From NCBI GenBank assembly GCA_027382625.1, contig JAJKFJ010021820.1:1-64000 (forward strand): a stretch of 64,000 nucleotides of DNA, given 5' to 3'. Source of the DNA: Tetmemena sp. SeJ-2015. Its lineage: Eukaryota > Ciliophora > Spirotrichea > Sporadotrichida > Oxytrichidae. The notes under the pieces are model-generated. The model had not been told where the DNA came from, did no database searches, and saw only the letters and a list, made by a program, of their open reading frames with translations. Within the stretch, counting starts at the first letter, position 1, and every line of letters starts with the position of its first letter. Of the stretch, positions 12,401 through 24,275 are shown in pieces. The translations under genes and the position numbers were made by a program.

Positions 12401-15400
12401 CTTTATTCGCATTCAAAAAGTTTCTTCTCCTCATTGATCTCTGGAGCAGCAACAAGAGGAGCATCAGGTTGCGATATTTTAAACGCCCACCGACTTCTCA
12501 ACTCTGGCTTGACAATTTAAAGCACAGGGATCTCTTGCTCGAGCTCAAGTTCAAGAGAGCTCTCTTGCACTTAGTGCACACAGCACACAGCATCTTTTTT
12601 GGTTGCTGTTCCGAACATTTGTTTAGCTTGTGTGTTTGCTAAGGTGGTACTTGTCTCTTAGCTAGGTTGGTTGCCAATCTTAAATTCAAATTTTAAATTA
12701 TGAAGAGCCCGCCACTTAATATTATTTATGTATGGTTGCCTAGGTGCAGAGCACTCACGAGAAACATCAGAGTGCAAAGATGTCAGTTATTGATGTTCTT
12801 GCATACTTTTTCTATTTATTAATTAATAAGCTTCCATATTTAATCTCTTGATTCTTGCTTGATTTTGCTAACCGAATTTAAGTTCAAAAACGCAGTTAGT
12901 GAGTGCTACTATTCCGTTGGCCAACCATGTTAGTAAATGTCGAACGTCACAAGGCTTAAAAATAGCTGCTACTTATTTCCATTGAAACGCGATTGAACTG
13001 CTACTAATTAAGTTGCAAGCAGTATAGTATCCCTACTAATTAAGTTTTAAGTATAAATTAGTATTATTTAATGGAGCCACACATATAAAAAAGAGCTCCA
13101 TCTTCACATTGCACACTGATTCGCTTTAGTTCTCTAGCTCTATTATTTCAGGCTTGTCTATCCTAACTGGATCTCACTATTAAATCAGTAAGACTTTAGC
13201 TTCGTTCGGATCTAGATCAATATAATAACTTTGATTTTCAAACATAGAACAACGAGTACTCGACAAGATGGTGGAAACTTGAATGTTAAGCATTAAGAGT
13301 GGCAGCGCAAGAGTTGAGCAACAGGTTCCCGAAGCAAGGAAGACCTCCTCAGGGTACCCCACTTAGCAAGGTAAGAAGCTCTCATATGGAGTAACAATAT
13401 CTTAGTTGGTTTGTTCCTTCCGACAATGTATGGAACAAAGATCTCGTTCCTCAAAGCAATTCTTGCAGATGAGAAAAAAGCTCTCAAAACAATCGATGTC
13501 AACATGATGGAGATCCCAAACTATCCTGAGATCTTAGTCACTAATATGTATGACGATGCGATGGGAGATCCGGAGGTTGCTCTATTCCTTCCTTCCAAAC
13601 AAGGAACAACTCTCAAACAAGTTGGCCAGAACGAAGGTTCTTCTTTGGGCGTCTTTGCTACTGTACGTGCAGAGTACCTCAAAGAGATCATTGAAGATGG
13701 ACACAGGAAGAGATTCTAAGTAGAGGAGACACGACCCAAAGAAGAAAGGAATAGTTATCAGCGACGAAATGGTTTGAAGCAGCTTCAGAAAGTATCCTAC
13801 TTCTCTAAGTAAGTTTAGAGTTTAAACTGTGTAAGAAACCTGGCACTGGCATCCTAGCTTAATGAAGGAGAGAGGAAAGGTATCAGAGCACGGAAGCAAA
13901 ATACAAGCATCGAGGTGAGCAGCGTCAATCACTATAGAAACTTAGGGACGACGAGATGCACATAGATCGGAAGAGCGTCGTGGAGAGGAAGCTAGGTGCA
14001 TCTGGCCCAACAGAAGAGAGAAAGGAACCTCTTACAGAATCCTTCTTCCCAGATAAGCAAAAGTGACTTAAGTCATTAAGTTAAGCTTAAATACTTTTTC
14101 CTAAATATTCACTCTACCTTATCTCGGGAATATGACTTTGTCTTCTCTTCTTCCACTCTCTTTAACAACTACTCACTATTTAAATCCTCTGTATCGATAG
14201 CTTAATCATGCATCAAAGTGATTAGAGCAGCAGCTTCTATAGTGTCCCTTAACTAAGTTTCAGTAAAACTCAAATGCCGTTGAACTCTGGCGAGTATGGA
14301 CATTAAAAACAGAGTGATGTTCAACTCAGCGATGCCCTCTTCGCTTCCTTTGTCTTGTGGTACGCTGAGGTTGTCAACGATTAGAACGATCTCACCGTCT
14401 GTGATCTTCTCTCTGAGCTTCTTAAAGAACGCAACATACTGCTCTCGCTTGATAAAGCGAGGATGAAGGACATAAGCTTCTAAGCCTGAGTCTTCGCTGA
14501 TTCCTGCAAGTAACGCACTTTGTAGTTATATTTACTTTCTACTCGTAAACTTCTTATGTTATCGTGCTTCTTGTACCAACTCTTCTTCATGAAGGTGTTG
14601 TGTGTGGACACAGCTTCGTCAGCACATACAGACTTCACGCTATCCCTCTCACACCTGAGCAGCTAGTCGTAAATATATTTCAGATTATTATAATAAAATT
14701 GTTAAGTTAAGTAAATAACGTGCTTCATTAGATTCACACTTTTGTACGTTATGCCATTTCAACGATAGATTTTTGCTACAGTCTACGGAGAGATCTTGAG
14801 ATAAGGAAACTATCTATGGAAGATCTTCGCGCGCTAGCTCCAAACTGAAGTGCGCTAGTGCGAAGAGTTTTAGGATCAAATCAAATAATTGGATGTTGCA
14901 ACATCTGAAACTTAGAGTGCGTAATGAGGAACATGCTGGCAACTCCTAACTTTCTCCATCTGCAAAGCAACTTTCAAATGCGAGAGTAAAGTGCGCGTGG
15001 CACTCTCAACATTTTGCGATGGAGTTATGTTGAGAACTGGCTATTACTACTGATAAGGTGACTACATCCATACCTTAGAGTCAAAATGAAAACTTGAGAT
15101 AGGATGGATCATGTAGTTATTTTTGAGTAATTTCGGGTTTGACTCGCATGATTATAAGTATTAATAAAGAAATTAATTATACACAACTTATTTTCACTTT
15201 CTTATCATATTATGGGGTTTTGATTTGTTATTTATCTTCCTCTTCAACTATCTCTATATTTATTTCTAGAGTAGGCTAGTTTCTCATGAAGAATTAGATT
15301 TTATTTTATGCGATTTGCTACCTAGGTGTAATCTTAAGAGGAGGGTTTTCTTTCATGGGCAAGTTTAGATTCTTCTGCATATCAATAGTGAGCGATTAGT

Positions 15401-18400
15401 CATTAAGCAAGGATCCCAGCGCAGATTTAAGAATATTATAGTAAAGATCTATCTGCAATTTATTATCTCATAGAAATGCTGTTGGGCCTATTCGTGTCTA
15501 AGAGTTCGTTCCGCCTTCCCATAAGTTTATCATCTTCCTCTTCCTCCTCCCCTTCAAATTCCTCTTTTATAACTCCCATTATGAATTCATCTTCTCTCTG
15601 AATATCTTTCTTCACTTTTTTCATTTTTTGATTGAGTATAATCAGACTTCTCATCTTTCTTATCTTTCTCATTAAAATACAAATATTCTCATCAACAAAA
15701 TTCTCCTTATTTTTAAGACTGTCTCTCTCACATTGTCACTCATTATATTTAAAAATTAAATTAAAATCGGAATCATATTAAAATATTAAATGAATAATTT
15801 AAATTTTGGCTGTTGAAGTGTGAGGTTTTAGCTATATATGAAGCTTGTTCGATTGCTCATAGAAAATTAATAGGAGATTCTTCTTTAATCATATTTGCTG
15901 CATCTCACAGCAGCGAGAAATGATTCATGCACTCTTCTCAGACTTGAATTTATTTTTTATTAAATCTTGTGTCATTATAACTCTTGACTGAGCTTTCCCA
16001 CAAGAAAGTTGCATCGTTATAAAGTTCTAAGCATTTATGCTGAATCCATAGATGCTATAATTATTCAAATTGGACACACTTTTACTGTTACGAGTTAAAT
16101 ATTTTAGAATTTAATGGCCAATTTAATTATTTTTCATTAAATTCTCAGCTATATTACGAAGAAGAAAAAATATATAGTAAACTAATCTGTGAAGTTTACT
16201 ACCAAGTTCAGTCCAAAGACACTCAAAAAAGCGAAGCTAATTTCTGTGCGCAAGGAATACTCCAGAAAGAAATCAGTGTAAAGCAGCATCATATAGCTTA
16301 AAATCAAAGTGCAGACTTCGTTAAATACTTCCAGTCTTAGCATAATTTGTTTGGGCTTTCCAGCAAGTAAATAAGACAAGTAAACCAAGTTAGTAAAGAT
16401 GAAGATTGCAATCTAAAAGTATATATACCCTTCTAATCTAAAGGTAATTACTACGAACAAATATCTTCGAAGAGTAAAGAACGAAAAGTAGAAGAGCCAA
16501 AAGCTATTTCTGATTTGATTCGCTCACCATCTCCTCAAATTTTTCTTCAAGAGACTCAATTTAATCATTCCTAACTAGCCTGTTGCTATGATAATGAAAA
16601 TATATTTAAAGAGATAGGAAGCACAAAAGCAGAGAATATATTTACTCCGAAATACAGAAATCCAAAAGCCAAGGATATATAATCACCGTAGCTTATAAGT
16701 ATGAGATTGTTCGCGTTTAAGTAAAGTCCAAAGCCTGCTTCTAATGAAAGTTCTATAAAGTACCTGAAAAAGCCATTGTATAAGAGTATCTTTTTTAGAT
16801 AAATTCTGACCTTCAAAGCAATATTGCTTTTGAATTAAGAAGCTAGGAAATAAAAAGGAATCATCATGAGATAAGACAAAAACACAAGGATGGGAAAGCC
16901 AACTATATAGAAGAAACTGCTGTTATCATATCCCATAAATGTGAAGACATCGTTGTAAGATGTATAATATAGGATAGATACAAATTGATAGCAGTGAGTT
17001 CTTAGAATCTAAATAGAGTTATGTTTAAAACTCAGGAAGGATGATTTATAATGAGTGCGATTATATATATTTAAAATTTGCCCCCTTGATTATTATAATG
17101 CCAGTTAGCCTACTGATCTATTTCATCGATGGTCTAAATATGCCAAAGAAAGAAACCTAAAAATAGCCACTACACGCAAGTAAGTCCTCCCACCAACAGG
17201 TTTTAGCCACTTTTTACTTTAAAAAGTGAGACAGATTATTTTTACCCTACTGATGAAATGATGTTGCGATTATTTTTTTTTTTTTAAATTTAGAAAAGCA
17301 AAATAGAAAAATCTAAATCAATATGAGATAGTAAAGCTCTAAGTAGTTTTTCTTACTGCTCAAACCTGTTAGTGGGAGGACTTACTTTCTTGTAGAGGAG
17401 TGTGTAGTGGTTAGGTTTAGGTTTTCTTCTTTAGCATATTTAGATCATAAATTAAATAGATCAGTAGGCTAACTGCCATTATAATAATAAAGGGGGCAAA
17501 GTTTAAATATATAAAATCGCACTCATTATAAATCATCCTTCCTGGGTTTTAAACTTAACTCTATTTAGATTCTAAGAAATCACGATTATCTATTTGTATC
17601 TATCCTATAATCACTATCCTAAAGCTAGAAGAGATCTTGCAAAATGTCAGAGGTGCTGAAAATGTCAAAGTTTACAATTGTGAAGAGAGTTTGCAAGTAG
17701 GTCAAAATTATGGCTGAATAAGAGATCAAGAAAAGTGGGGAGTGAGTAACCAACTGTAAATTGTTAATCATTCCCCAAAGTGCTTGCAAGCCGATTCCTA
17801 ATGTTGCACTCAAGCCCATGCTGCCATAGATTACAGTAGATACTACAACACCAATGTATTCTGCAGATGACTCTGCTAACTCTGCCATTTCTTAAAAATG
17901 AAAGCACTTTAAATACATCTGAGTCTTCATATTGAGTTGGGATGTTGACTGATAGCTGTTCTTGAGACAACTATCCTAAACTATTCTGTGAACTGATCAA
18001 GATTTTCAGTTTATCAGCAAGTTACCCTGCAGATACTTCACTTAAATCGTCGAATTTGAGTTTGATTATAATTTCATTTTCATTATTAGTCAAAATAGTG
18101 TAGCCGTCAAGAAGGCCTTCACTCTGAAATTAAAAATTTAAAGCCGCTATCTATTCGTTCGATAATGTTCCACTTAAAATAAACTCAATGGAGGTTGAAA
18201 ATCAAAAGCTACCTCTTAATTTAAATTAAATCTTGTTTTTGGTTAATATAGTTGAAAGAGATTTGGCTTTGACCAAGTGCTAGCAGTGCTTGTTTTACAA
18301 TATTACTGGGAGGTGGAGTGGTTGGGTTTGGGTCTATCGGACTTGGTGTTGTTTTACCAGGACTTGCCACATTAAAGGAGATATAAAAAATCGATAAAAT

Positions 18401-21400
18401 TTTTCCCCATTAAAGATAAATATTAGTATGAAGCATTACTAGGGAAAATCCTATTTTGTGAAAAAGAAATTTTACTTTTAACTTTTGAATAAGTTGGGAA
18501 TCTTTTCTAAAAATTTGAGTAACTCACAGTTACTTGATTTGAAGGACATATCATTAATGATAAGAATAAACAATGATTTGAAGATGGATACAAATTTGGC
18601 AGAGTGATTTATTCTTATTATCCTTAGAACATCTTAACAGAGGATGCTAGATCACCGATGAACTTAGGGAGCTAAATTAAAGATAATGATTGATCTAGGA
18701 AGGAGATGTCGTAGTCGGAGATTGTGTACTGGTTGGTGCGGGCGTTGTTGAAGTAACGCTTGTAGGCTGTGTAGAAGAACTTTGTGTACTAGTTGAAGTT
18801 ACAGTAGTTGTGGAGGTCGAAGATTGTGTGCTCGTTGATATTACAGTTGTAGTGGTTGATGTGGTAGTTGGGCTAGGCGTAGTGGAAGATGTAACTGAAG
18901 TTGATGAAGTAGTCGTAGTAGTGGTTGAGGTAGATGACGTTGATAAGATGTCTCTGAAGTAGTGGAAGTGGTAGTATCTGTAGTGTTACTGGAGAGGGTG
19001 TCGTTGAACTTGAAGTGGATTTACTTGTAGGAGTAGAAGTTGAAGAAGATGAGGTAGATGTGGAAGTATCAGTAGTTGTACTACTCGAAGAAGTTGAAAC
19101 ATCTTCAGTTGTGCTTGAGGAAGTCATGGTAGTTGTAATGGTAGTAGGAGTCGGAGTTGGAGATTAGGTAGTGGTTGAAGTATCAGTAGTTGTCGTGGAC
19201 TCAGTTGTAGTTGAGCTTGTAGTTGTGGGGGAGGGAGTTGTAGTACTGCTTGAAATTGTAGTAGTTTCAGGAGTCTAAGTAGTTGTTGATGAAGTAGTAG
19301 TAGACGTAGTGGTGGAGCTTGTTGTGGACTAGTAGTGGTTGTAGTGGTAGTGGTTGTAGTGAGTTGTAGTTGTAGTGGTAGTAGTTGTAGTTGTGGTTGG
19401 TGTGTATGAAACTACCACCGATAAAGAGACTTGGCTCGTATATACACTATTCAGGTTAGCGTTAATGATTATCCCATAAGTTGCAGCGTCTGTTGGAACA
19501 GTTGATTGAACTGTGAACTTGAGAGTTCCATCTGAAAGAGTGCTAAAACTTATGAAACTAGGAAGCGAAGACCCATCTGAAAGTGTTGCTGTGTAGACCC
19601 AAGATATGTCTGAGCAAGTGAGACTGTATTTAACCCACTAAGTGAAATAATGAGCTCAGTATCTGCGATCAAGTATGAATAAGGTGAGTTAACATATGGA
19701 GGAGTGATGAAACCTGCTGATAAAATTATAATGATTGAGTAGTCGTGCATGATGAGGGCAAATTTACCAATCTAGTGGCTGTGACATCACTAACACTCAT
19801 ATTGTCTAGATATCCAAAGAAATTACTTATTGAAGTAGTTTATGCTAAGTTCAAAGATGGATTGCTGAAATCAAGAGTTACCCCGAGAGTCGATTATTTT
19901 TTAATAAACTAAAAGATGCGAAGTAGTCTGAATGCTTACTGTAAAACTTACTGTTGTGTCAGTTGTAGCAGTGCATCCAAGAGATGGATATTAATTTATG
20001 AAACGCAAAAGCATTAGAGTAAGTCTAAGTATTTATTGAAGAGGCTTGTCCAACATAGAAGAAACCAGTTCCATCGTTATTGACAACTGTTTTGGTATTC
20101 AAATATGCAGTATTGACGCTGCTTGTAAGCATGATCTATCAAATAAGATAAATGATCTGCTTTGCTAATTAACATACATTAATTAAATTAAGTAATCAAT
20201 AAAATTTTCAATTTAAAATTTTCAAAATAATTGATAATTGAATTTGCTGAGATGGTGACTCCATTGAAACTGAGAACATTTGCAGAAGCTAAATAAGTCG
20301 CTTTTTGTGAAATGTAAAAAGTAAAGTACAGATTGACCGAGTCAAAATAAAGATCCCTGCAATAATATTGTCCATTCAGCCTATATTTTTATATACTGTC
20401 TAGAAAGCAAGGTTTTTCTGTAAGAATCCACTCTATTAAGAAGAATTTTAGAGAAGCAGCTTTAAATTTATCTATAATTGACATTTTTGTCGAGAACATT
20501 CCATTTATTACAAGAATTAATAAATGTATAACCTTTTTAAAAAATGATTTGAGCAGTACTTGACCGACAAGGAATGCTTATAATACAAAGTTTTAGCATA
20601 GTAGACTACTTATTCGTCCCCCGTTAGTCCAGGCTTTACAGAAACAAACCGAAAATTTTTTTTAAAAATCAGGCCTAATCGCATAATACATAAATTAATA
20701 TGTTTTAGCTGACATATATATGTAAAATGACTTGAAGAGAGAGATTCCCATGGAAATTGTCTCTGAGTAATCTATAATGCCTATGTCATTGGCGTTACTT
20801 CCAAGTCCCTCAGCGCATGTTAGAATATAGTTTTGAGCTGTTTATTCAAACACCTCTCCTTGAGTTATAAATAAACTAATCTATAATTTACAATGATGAT
20901 TGTATAGTAATTTAAGAATAGAGTTTTGAATTTGAGGAGCTGGTGGGTGTGTCAACAGTGTACGCATAAGAGATAATGCCGTCAGAGACTGAAATTTTAG
21001 TCAAACATAATTTGTAATTCAAGCTCCCTGAAATATAAATAAACACAAAATGTATGCCTAACTCTAGTCAGAGAGAAGAACAAAGTATGTTGCGTAAAAC
21101 TAATTAGACGATGTTGACCCATAACTTTAAAATATAGGCTGCATCATTTTTGACAAACTTTTGACATAGATTGGCGTTTTATATATAAAGTTACTGTAGA
21201 TGAGGTAATGTCTAGTGTGAACAATGCTATAAAAATTGTGCTTAATTCAGTGCTCACAATGAAAATTTGATTGCTATTGTTTAATATTGCGCCTACAACA
21301 CTTCGAGATTTTTTTACTGCTAAGGCGTTTGCATCATATTCATAATAGGATCTTGTTAGGGTCCCACTTGTTTAAGTAAACAGCGAGATTTGGTATTGAG

Positions 21401-21914
21401 GACTTTCACTGATTGCGATTATATAATTTGTGACTCAGCTTATAAACTAAGCAAACACTATTGAAATTAAAATAGATCTATTTAAAGTTTAAGGCAATAA
21501 GTATATTGAGTTGGATTAATAATGGAAGATGCTGAACTCAGCTACTTTACCCATTTGGCCCGGCCAGTGCTCGTGTCAATCAAGCTCAAAATAAAATTGA
21601 AATAGGTGTTGCAGAGGATTGAACCAGGTCTGGAGTTGAATTGGAGCTTCCCCCTACTAGCAGCAAGGAACTGGATTAATAGTAGTCGAGGCATGTGAAT
21701 GATGAAGCCCCTTGGTTTCCTCCTTAAATTTAAGGAAACGCGTAAATAGGCTCTTTAAAATAAATAATTATCTGGAGTAAAGCAGACCTGCTATTAATCA
21801 CTTAGTAGACCTCTAATGCTATTATACTAAAGAGAGAAATTTTCTTCTTGACTTTCTGCGCTATTAAGTAGAGTAGATAAAATCAGAAGGAATAGAATAA
21901 TGGGAAGCGAGCAT
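9472..21914 (-). CDS. Large cadherin-like surface membrane protein A (interrupted)
   Basis: Minus-strand gene, assembled by comparison with paralogue B. Near 21900 a signal peptide reads LFLLILSTLLNSAESQEEN. It is followed by an N-terminal beta-rich region, a dystroglycan-type cadherin-like (CADG) domain at about 19430-19750, a Thr/Ser/Pro stalk (about 18700-19430), a second extracellular part, and a polytopic membrane region at about 16180-17890 containing LQALWGMINNLQLVTHSPLF. The cytoplasmic tail ends SKYVNPL-TGA at 9472. The WGMINNLQ-type block is typical of a large ciliate surface-protein family. The TBE sits in the tail coding region, so the germline gene works only if it is excised. 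The ATG at 21914 is one base out of frame with the signal peptide in both paralogues, so the true start may lie across another eliminated segment. Confidence 0.75.
9584..9596. other. 13-bp IES, pointer GATT (AATC on the coding strand)
   Basis: GATT occurs at 9584-9587 and again at 9597-9600. With the 13-bp insert present the tail hits TGA. With one repeat and the insert removed, the frame runs into the conserved SETSEIDYQSARSARKEM end of the protein. The paralogue has a 28-bp insert at the same codon with the same pointer (24388-24415). Confidence 0.9.
11112..11196. repeat. TBE left terminal inverted repeat
   Basis: 85 bp: 17 bp of C4A4 repeat (CAAAACCCCAAAACCCC) followed by sequence complementary to 15146-15222. 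Confidence 0.95.
11205..12680 (-). pseudogene. TBE 57-kDa-type zinc-finger protein
   Basis: The minus strand from about 12680 downward encodes the same N-terminus as the fragment at 23260-23520 (NLAKRQVQPQ...). The length to about 11205, roughly 490 codons, fits the 57-kDa TBE ORF. Around 12230-12310 a C2H2 finger is visible: CSTCEQD, about 12 residues, then KKHMEKKHM, with a frameshift between the Cys and His pairs. The C-terminal part is acidic. Compared with the other copy, the start codon region has one extra T, which destroys the ATG. The protein is known only as an accessory TBE product; its precise role is not established. Confidence 0.7.
13260..14040 (+). pseudogene. TBE 22-kDa-type ORF
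   Basis: Plus-strand frame. An N-terminal part (LSIKSGSARVEQQVPEARKT, about 13298) is one base out of frame with the longest open part at 13411-13719. That part includes MYGTKISFLKAILADEKKAL and KTIDVNMMEIPNYPEILVTN, and its tail continues through TAA (Gln) to about 14040. It lies between the other two TBE genes and convergent to the transposase, the usual TBE arrangement. The function is unknown. I cannot identify a catalytic motif. Confidence 0.6.
14050..15071 (-). pseudogene. TBE transposase (IS630/Tc1 DDE type)
   Basis: Minus strand from ATG 15071. It is the homologue of the copy at 180-1179, with the same catalytic region (the DNLSVHKTKEA and PEFNGIEFYW equivalents at about 14215-14400) broken by several one-base indels. 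These include loss of bases within GTTCAACTCAGCGATGCCC. The gene should encode a ~42-kDa DDE transposase; as read here it is frameshifted. Both copies share the gross structure, so the indels are either independent decay or assembly noise. Confidence 0.75.
15146..15222. repeat. TBE right terminal inverted repeat
   Basis: 77 bp, complementary to the left repeat but with only one G4T4 unit before the terminal G. Confidence 0.95.
15744..16151. other. 408-bp IES present only in gene A
   Basis: Copy A has an AT-rich insert between TAT at 15744-15746 and TAT at 16152-16154. Copy B is continuous at the same point (about 26368). Removing one TAT plus the insert gives FVIMSDNVRETVLK, identical to B. 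No long ORF is seen inside, although a short minus-strand piece (YNDATFLWESSVKSYNDTR) looks coding. Confidence 0.8.
16970..17607. mobile_element. 638-bp foldback (MITE-like) element with TA duplication
   Basis: The two ends are inverted copies of each other for about 240 bp, starting TAGGATAGATACAAAT and ending with its complement. TA duplicates flank it at 16968-16969 and 17608-17609. Copy B has the empty site (GTATAATAATC at about 28165) with a single TA. TA target choice and long TIRs suggest a non-autonomous Tc1/mariner-type element. It interrupts the membrane-region coding sequence of gene A. No transposase inside. Confidence 0.93.
18700..19430 (-). repeat. Thr/Ser-rich stalk of gene A (low complexity)
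   Basis: GTAGTTGTAGTG-type repeats on the plus strand encode long runs of Thr and Ser on the minus strand, between two extracellular parts. Such stalks are usually heavily O-glycosylated spacers. Confidence 0.8.
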
Positions 21915-23214
21915 TTCTATAAGACAAAGCATGGGGAGTCTTTTTAAAATAAAGCTGGTATGTTTGCTCTCATAAATTATTCTAGATGCTTCTATTGAGA
22001 TATTAATGCACTTAATTATAAAATAAGAAGTTAAAAATAATTTTATGAGTTACACTTAAGAGTAATAAATTAAAAGGAATGAAAGAAATTAAATTAGCTA
22101 GAAGTAGAAACTCATCATTTGATTTGATTATAGTTATTACTTCAATTCATATTCAGTAGAAGAGAGATTAGATTTCTTACATTTTATGAGTGATTCAAAT
22201 AACTTTAGGGCTAATTTGGGTTTTACGGCCTCATTGTATTCAGGCTACTGTTCTCTTCTGAAATTAATATTAAATGGCCTTATATCATCATCTTAACCAT
22301 TTGTGATTCAATGTTGAACATTAATATTATGGTGAAGAGTAAATAATACTGCTTATAATTTGTTTATATAATAGTGTAATTAAATATCAAAATTGAGCAA
22401 GATTTAATCGCATATTATTATTCACACTCATATTTCTGTCAAGTTCAACATCAATAAACAGAATCAACAAAAATGAGTCAATAGACAAGAGTTAAGAAAT
22501 ACGATTTATGAAACACTATCCACAAAATACGGGCAGCAAATACAACTTAGAGAAAAATTATTGATGACATGAATTTGAATATTATGCAACTTATATACCT
22601 CAGCTTATTTATTTCAAGTATACTCGCCTAAAGAATAAAAATAAAAACATTAGATGTATATATTAAGAGAATTTAATAAAGCTTGTCAAACATAATCTTG
22701 ATCAGAGTTTGAGATTTTATTTGATATTGAACAACGAGAGTAAACGAGATATTCTCTTGATCATTATCTTTGATTTATTGAGCGAAAGCCGTATCCTACT
22801 CCTCTTAGTAACAGAAATGATTTATTATAACTAGAGATATAAATGTTTCAAGTGAAATATAACCTTAATCAACTTTTGATATCTTGAGTTTTGATCAGGA
22901 TTTATCAATAAATTGTTCAACAGGATTCAACAACAGTGTGCATTTCGCATTGAAAAAACTAACACTTTAACTCTTCCCTGTGACTAATCTTTAAAGTGTC
23001 TATGAATCACTGCATTGTCAATCATATCGAGTCCATATTTTGTATGAGTCTAGGATGAAGATATCAACTTTAATAAGCTATAATCTCAAAATTTTCAATC
23101 ACTAGTGAGTCAACTTCACTTTCAAGAAAGTGAGTTCCTATGATTCTATCATAAAACAGTGCTGATAGCTAACGACCCTGAATTCTTGTTTTTCGATTTT
23201 TTATCTTTTCCAAT
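21915..23214. other. 5' flank of gene A and AT-rich spacer
   Basis: The first ~320 bp (to about 22235) are still homologous to the 5' flank of gene B. The remainder is AT-rich and unique, with no gene seen. Confidence 0.6.
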
Positions 23215-23520
23215 TTCTGCACCTAGGCAACAGCATACATAATAATAAGTGGCGGGCTCTTCATAATTTAAAATTTGAATTTAAGATGGCAACCAACCTA
23301 GCTAAGAGACAAGTACAACCTTAGCAAACACAAGCTAAACTAATGTTCGGAACAGCAACCAAACAAGATGCTGTGTGCACTAAGTGCAAGGGAGAACTCT
23401 CTGAACTTGAGCTCGAGCAAGAGATCTCTGTGCTTTAAATTGTCAAGCCAAGAGTTGAGAAGTCGGTGGGCGTTTAAACTATCGCACCTGATGCTCCTCT
23501 TGTTGCTGCTTTTGAGTTAA
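23215..23520 (+). pseudogene. TBE 57-kDa ORF fragment (N-terminus)
   Basis: From ATG at about 23285 it reads MATNLAKRQVQPQQTQAKLM and then a CTKCKGELSELELEQE segment, ending in AT-rich DNA at 23520. It is nearly identical to the reverse complement of about 12440-12755 in the complete TBE, including the region upstream of the start. No TIR is nearby, so this is a relic or a captured piece. Confidence 0.85.
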
Positions 23521-24275
23521 AAAAATGTTAATGAAGTCTTGAGCAATATCAAAATCTTTCTTCAAACATTTTGTGTTGTAAAAATTGGAAAAAGAGGTTT
23601 ATAATCTCTATAAAAAATTTTCTCATTTCTTCCTCTAATTATTTTGCATTCTTTTATAAATAGAACTTTAATTTTGTGAAAGTTCTTAGAATTTAAATAA
23701 TTTTTGTGATAAATGTTAAAGAACTACCCCTTTTACAAGAGAAAGTATTTACTTAAACAATTATAAATAAGTTTCATTCTTGATCTATTTACAGCATGAA
23801 TGAAAAAATAAAAATTTTCTTTATTAATTATGAGTAACATATAATTGAAGAAATTAAAATTAAATATTCTTATAAACTTACAAAGAGTTTATTTCATAGT
23901 TTTTGCAATTTATTTATATTTTTGCTTAATCATATTTCTATCATTATTTTTTTTCTTTATCCTAGCTTTAAAGTTTGTCTCCAGACCAAAATATAATAAA
24001 AGGGAGTGGATCTATTGAATTCGTGACAAAAACAAGAAAGAGAATCGTTTCTAAGACCTTTTTATTTTAAAAAAGAAATTAATATATATTCATCTATACA
24101 AGAATAAATCAATTGAGAATTTTGAATCAAGATCTAATCTTTCTAATAAAATAAAAGAAAAATGATTTACAATTTTTGGCCATTGGTTTACTTTATAAAC
24201 CATTTAAAGACTTATAATTTATTAGATGTTTATTGTACTTATAAATTATAATAATCTGGTCATCTTTTACCCTTA
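23521..24275. other. AT-rich spacer, 3' flank of gene B
   Basis: From about 23765 it is homologous to 8920-9470, the 3' flank of gene A. No gene seen. Confidence 0.6.

Larger units (their letters stand above)
11112..15222. mobile_element. Complete TBE transposon (4.1 kb)
   Basis: The element starts CAAAACCCCAAAACCCCATA and ends TATTATGGGGTTTTG. Inverted repeats are 11112-11196 and 15146-15222, and the 3-bp direct repeat ATT flanks it at 11109-11111 and 15223-15225. Length, TIR size and the ANT target match the TBE1 class described in Oxytricha. Inside are three ORFs: a 57-kDa-type zinc-finger protein (minus), a 22-kDa-type protein (plus) and the transposase (minus). The paralogous locus at about 25855 is an empty site, so insertion happened after the segmental duplication or in one allele lineage. 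Confidence 0.97.
8920..22235. repeat. Segmental duplication, copy A
   Basis: Copy A aligns in direct orientation with copy B at about 23765-34000 over the whole of the surface-protein gene and both flanks. On the 3' flank both contain TTCTTGATCTATTTACAGCA; on the 5' flank both share long stretches upstream of the signal peptide. Copy A is longer because it contains the TBE (11112-15222), a 408-bp IES (15744-16151) and a foldback element (16970-17607). Divergence is moderate, with many silent differences. Confidence 0.9.
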
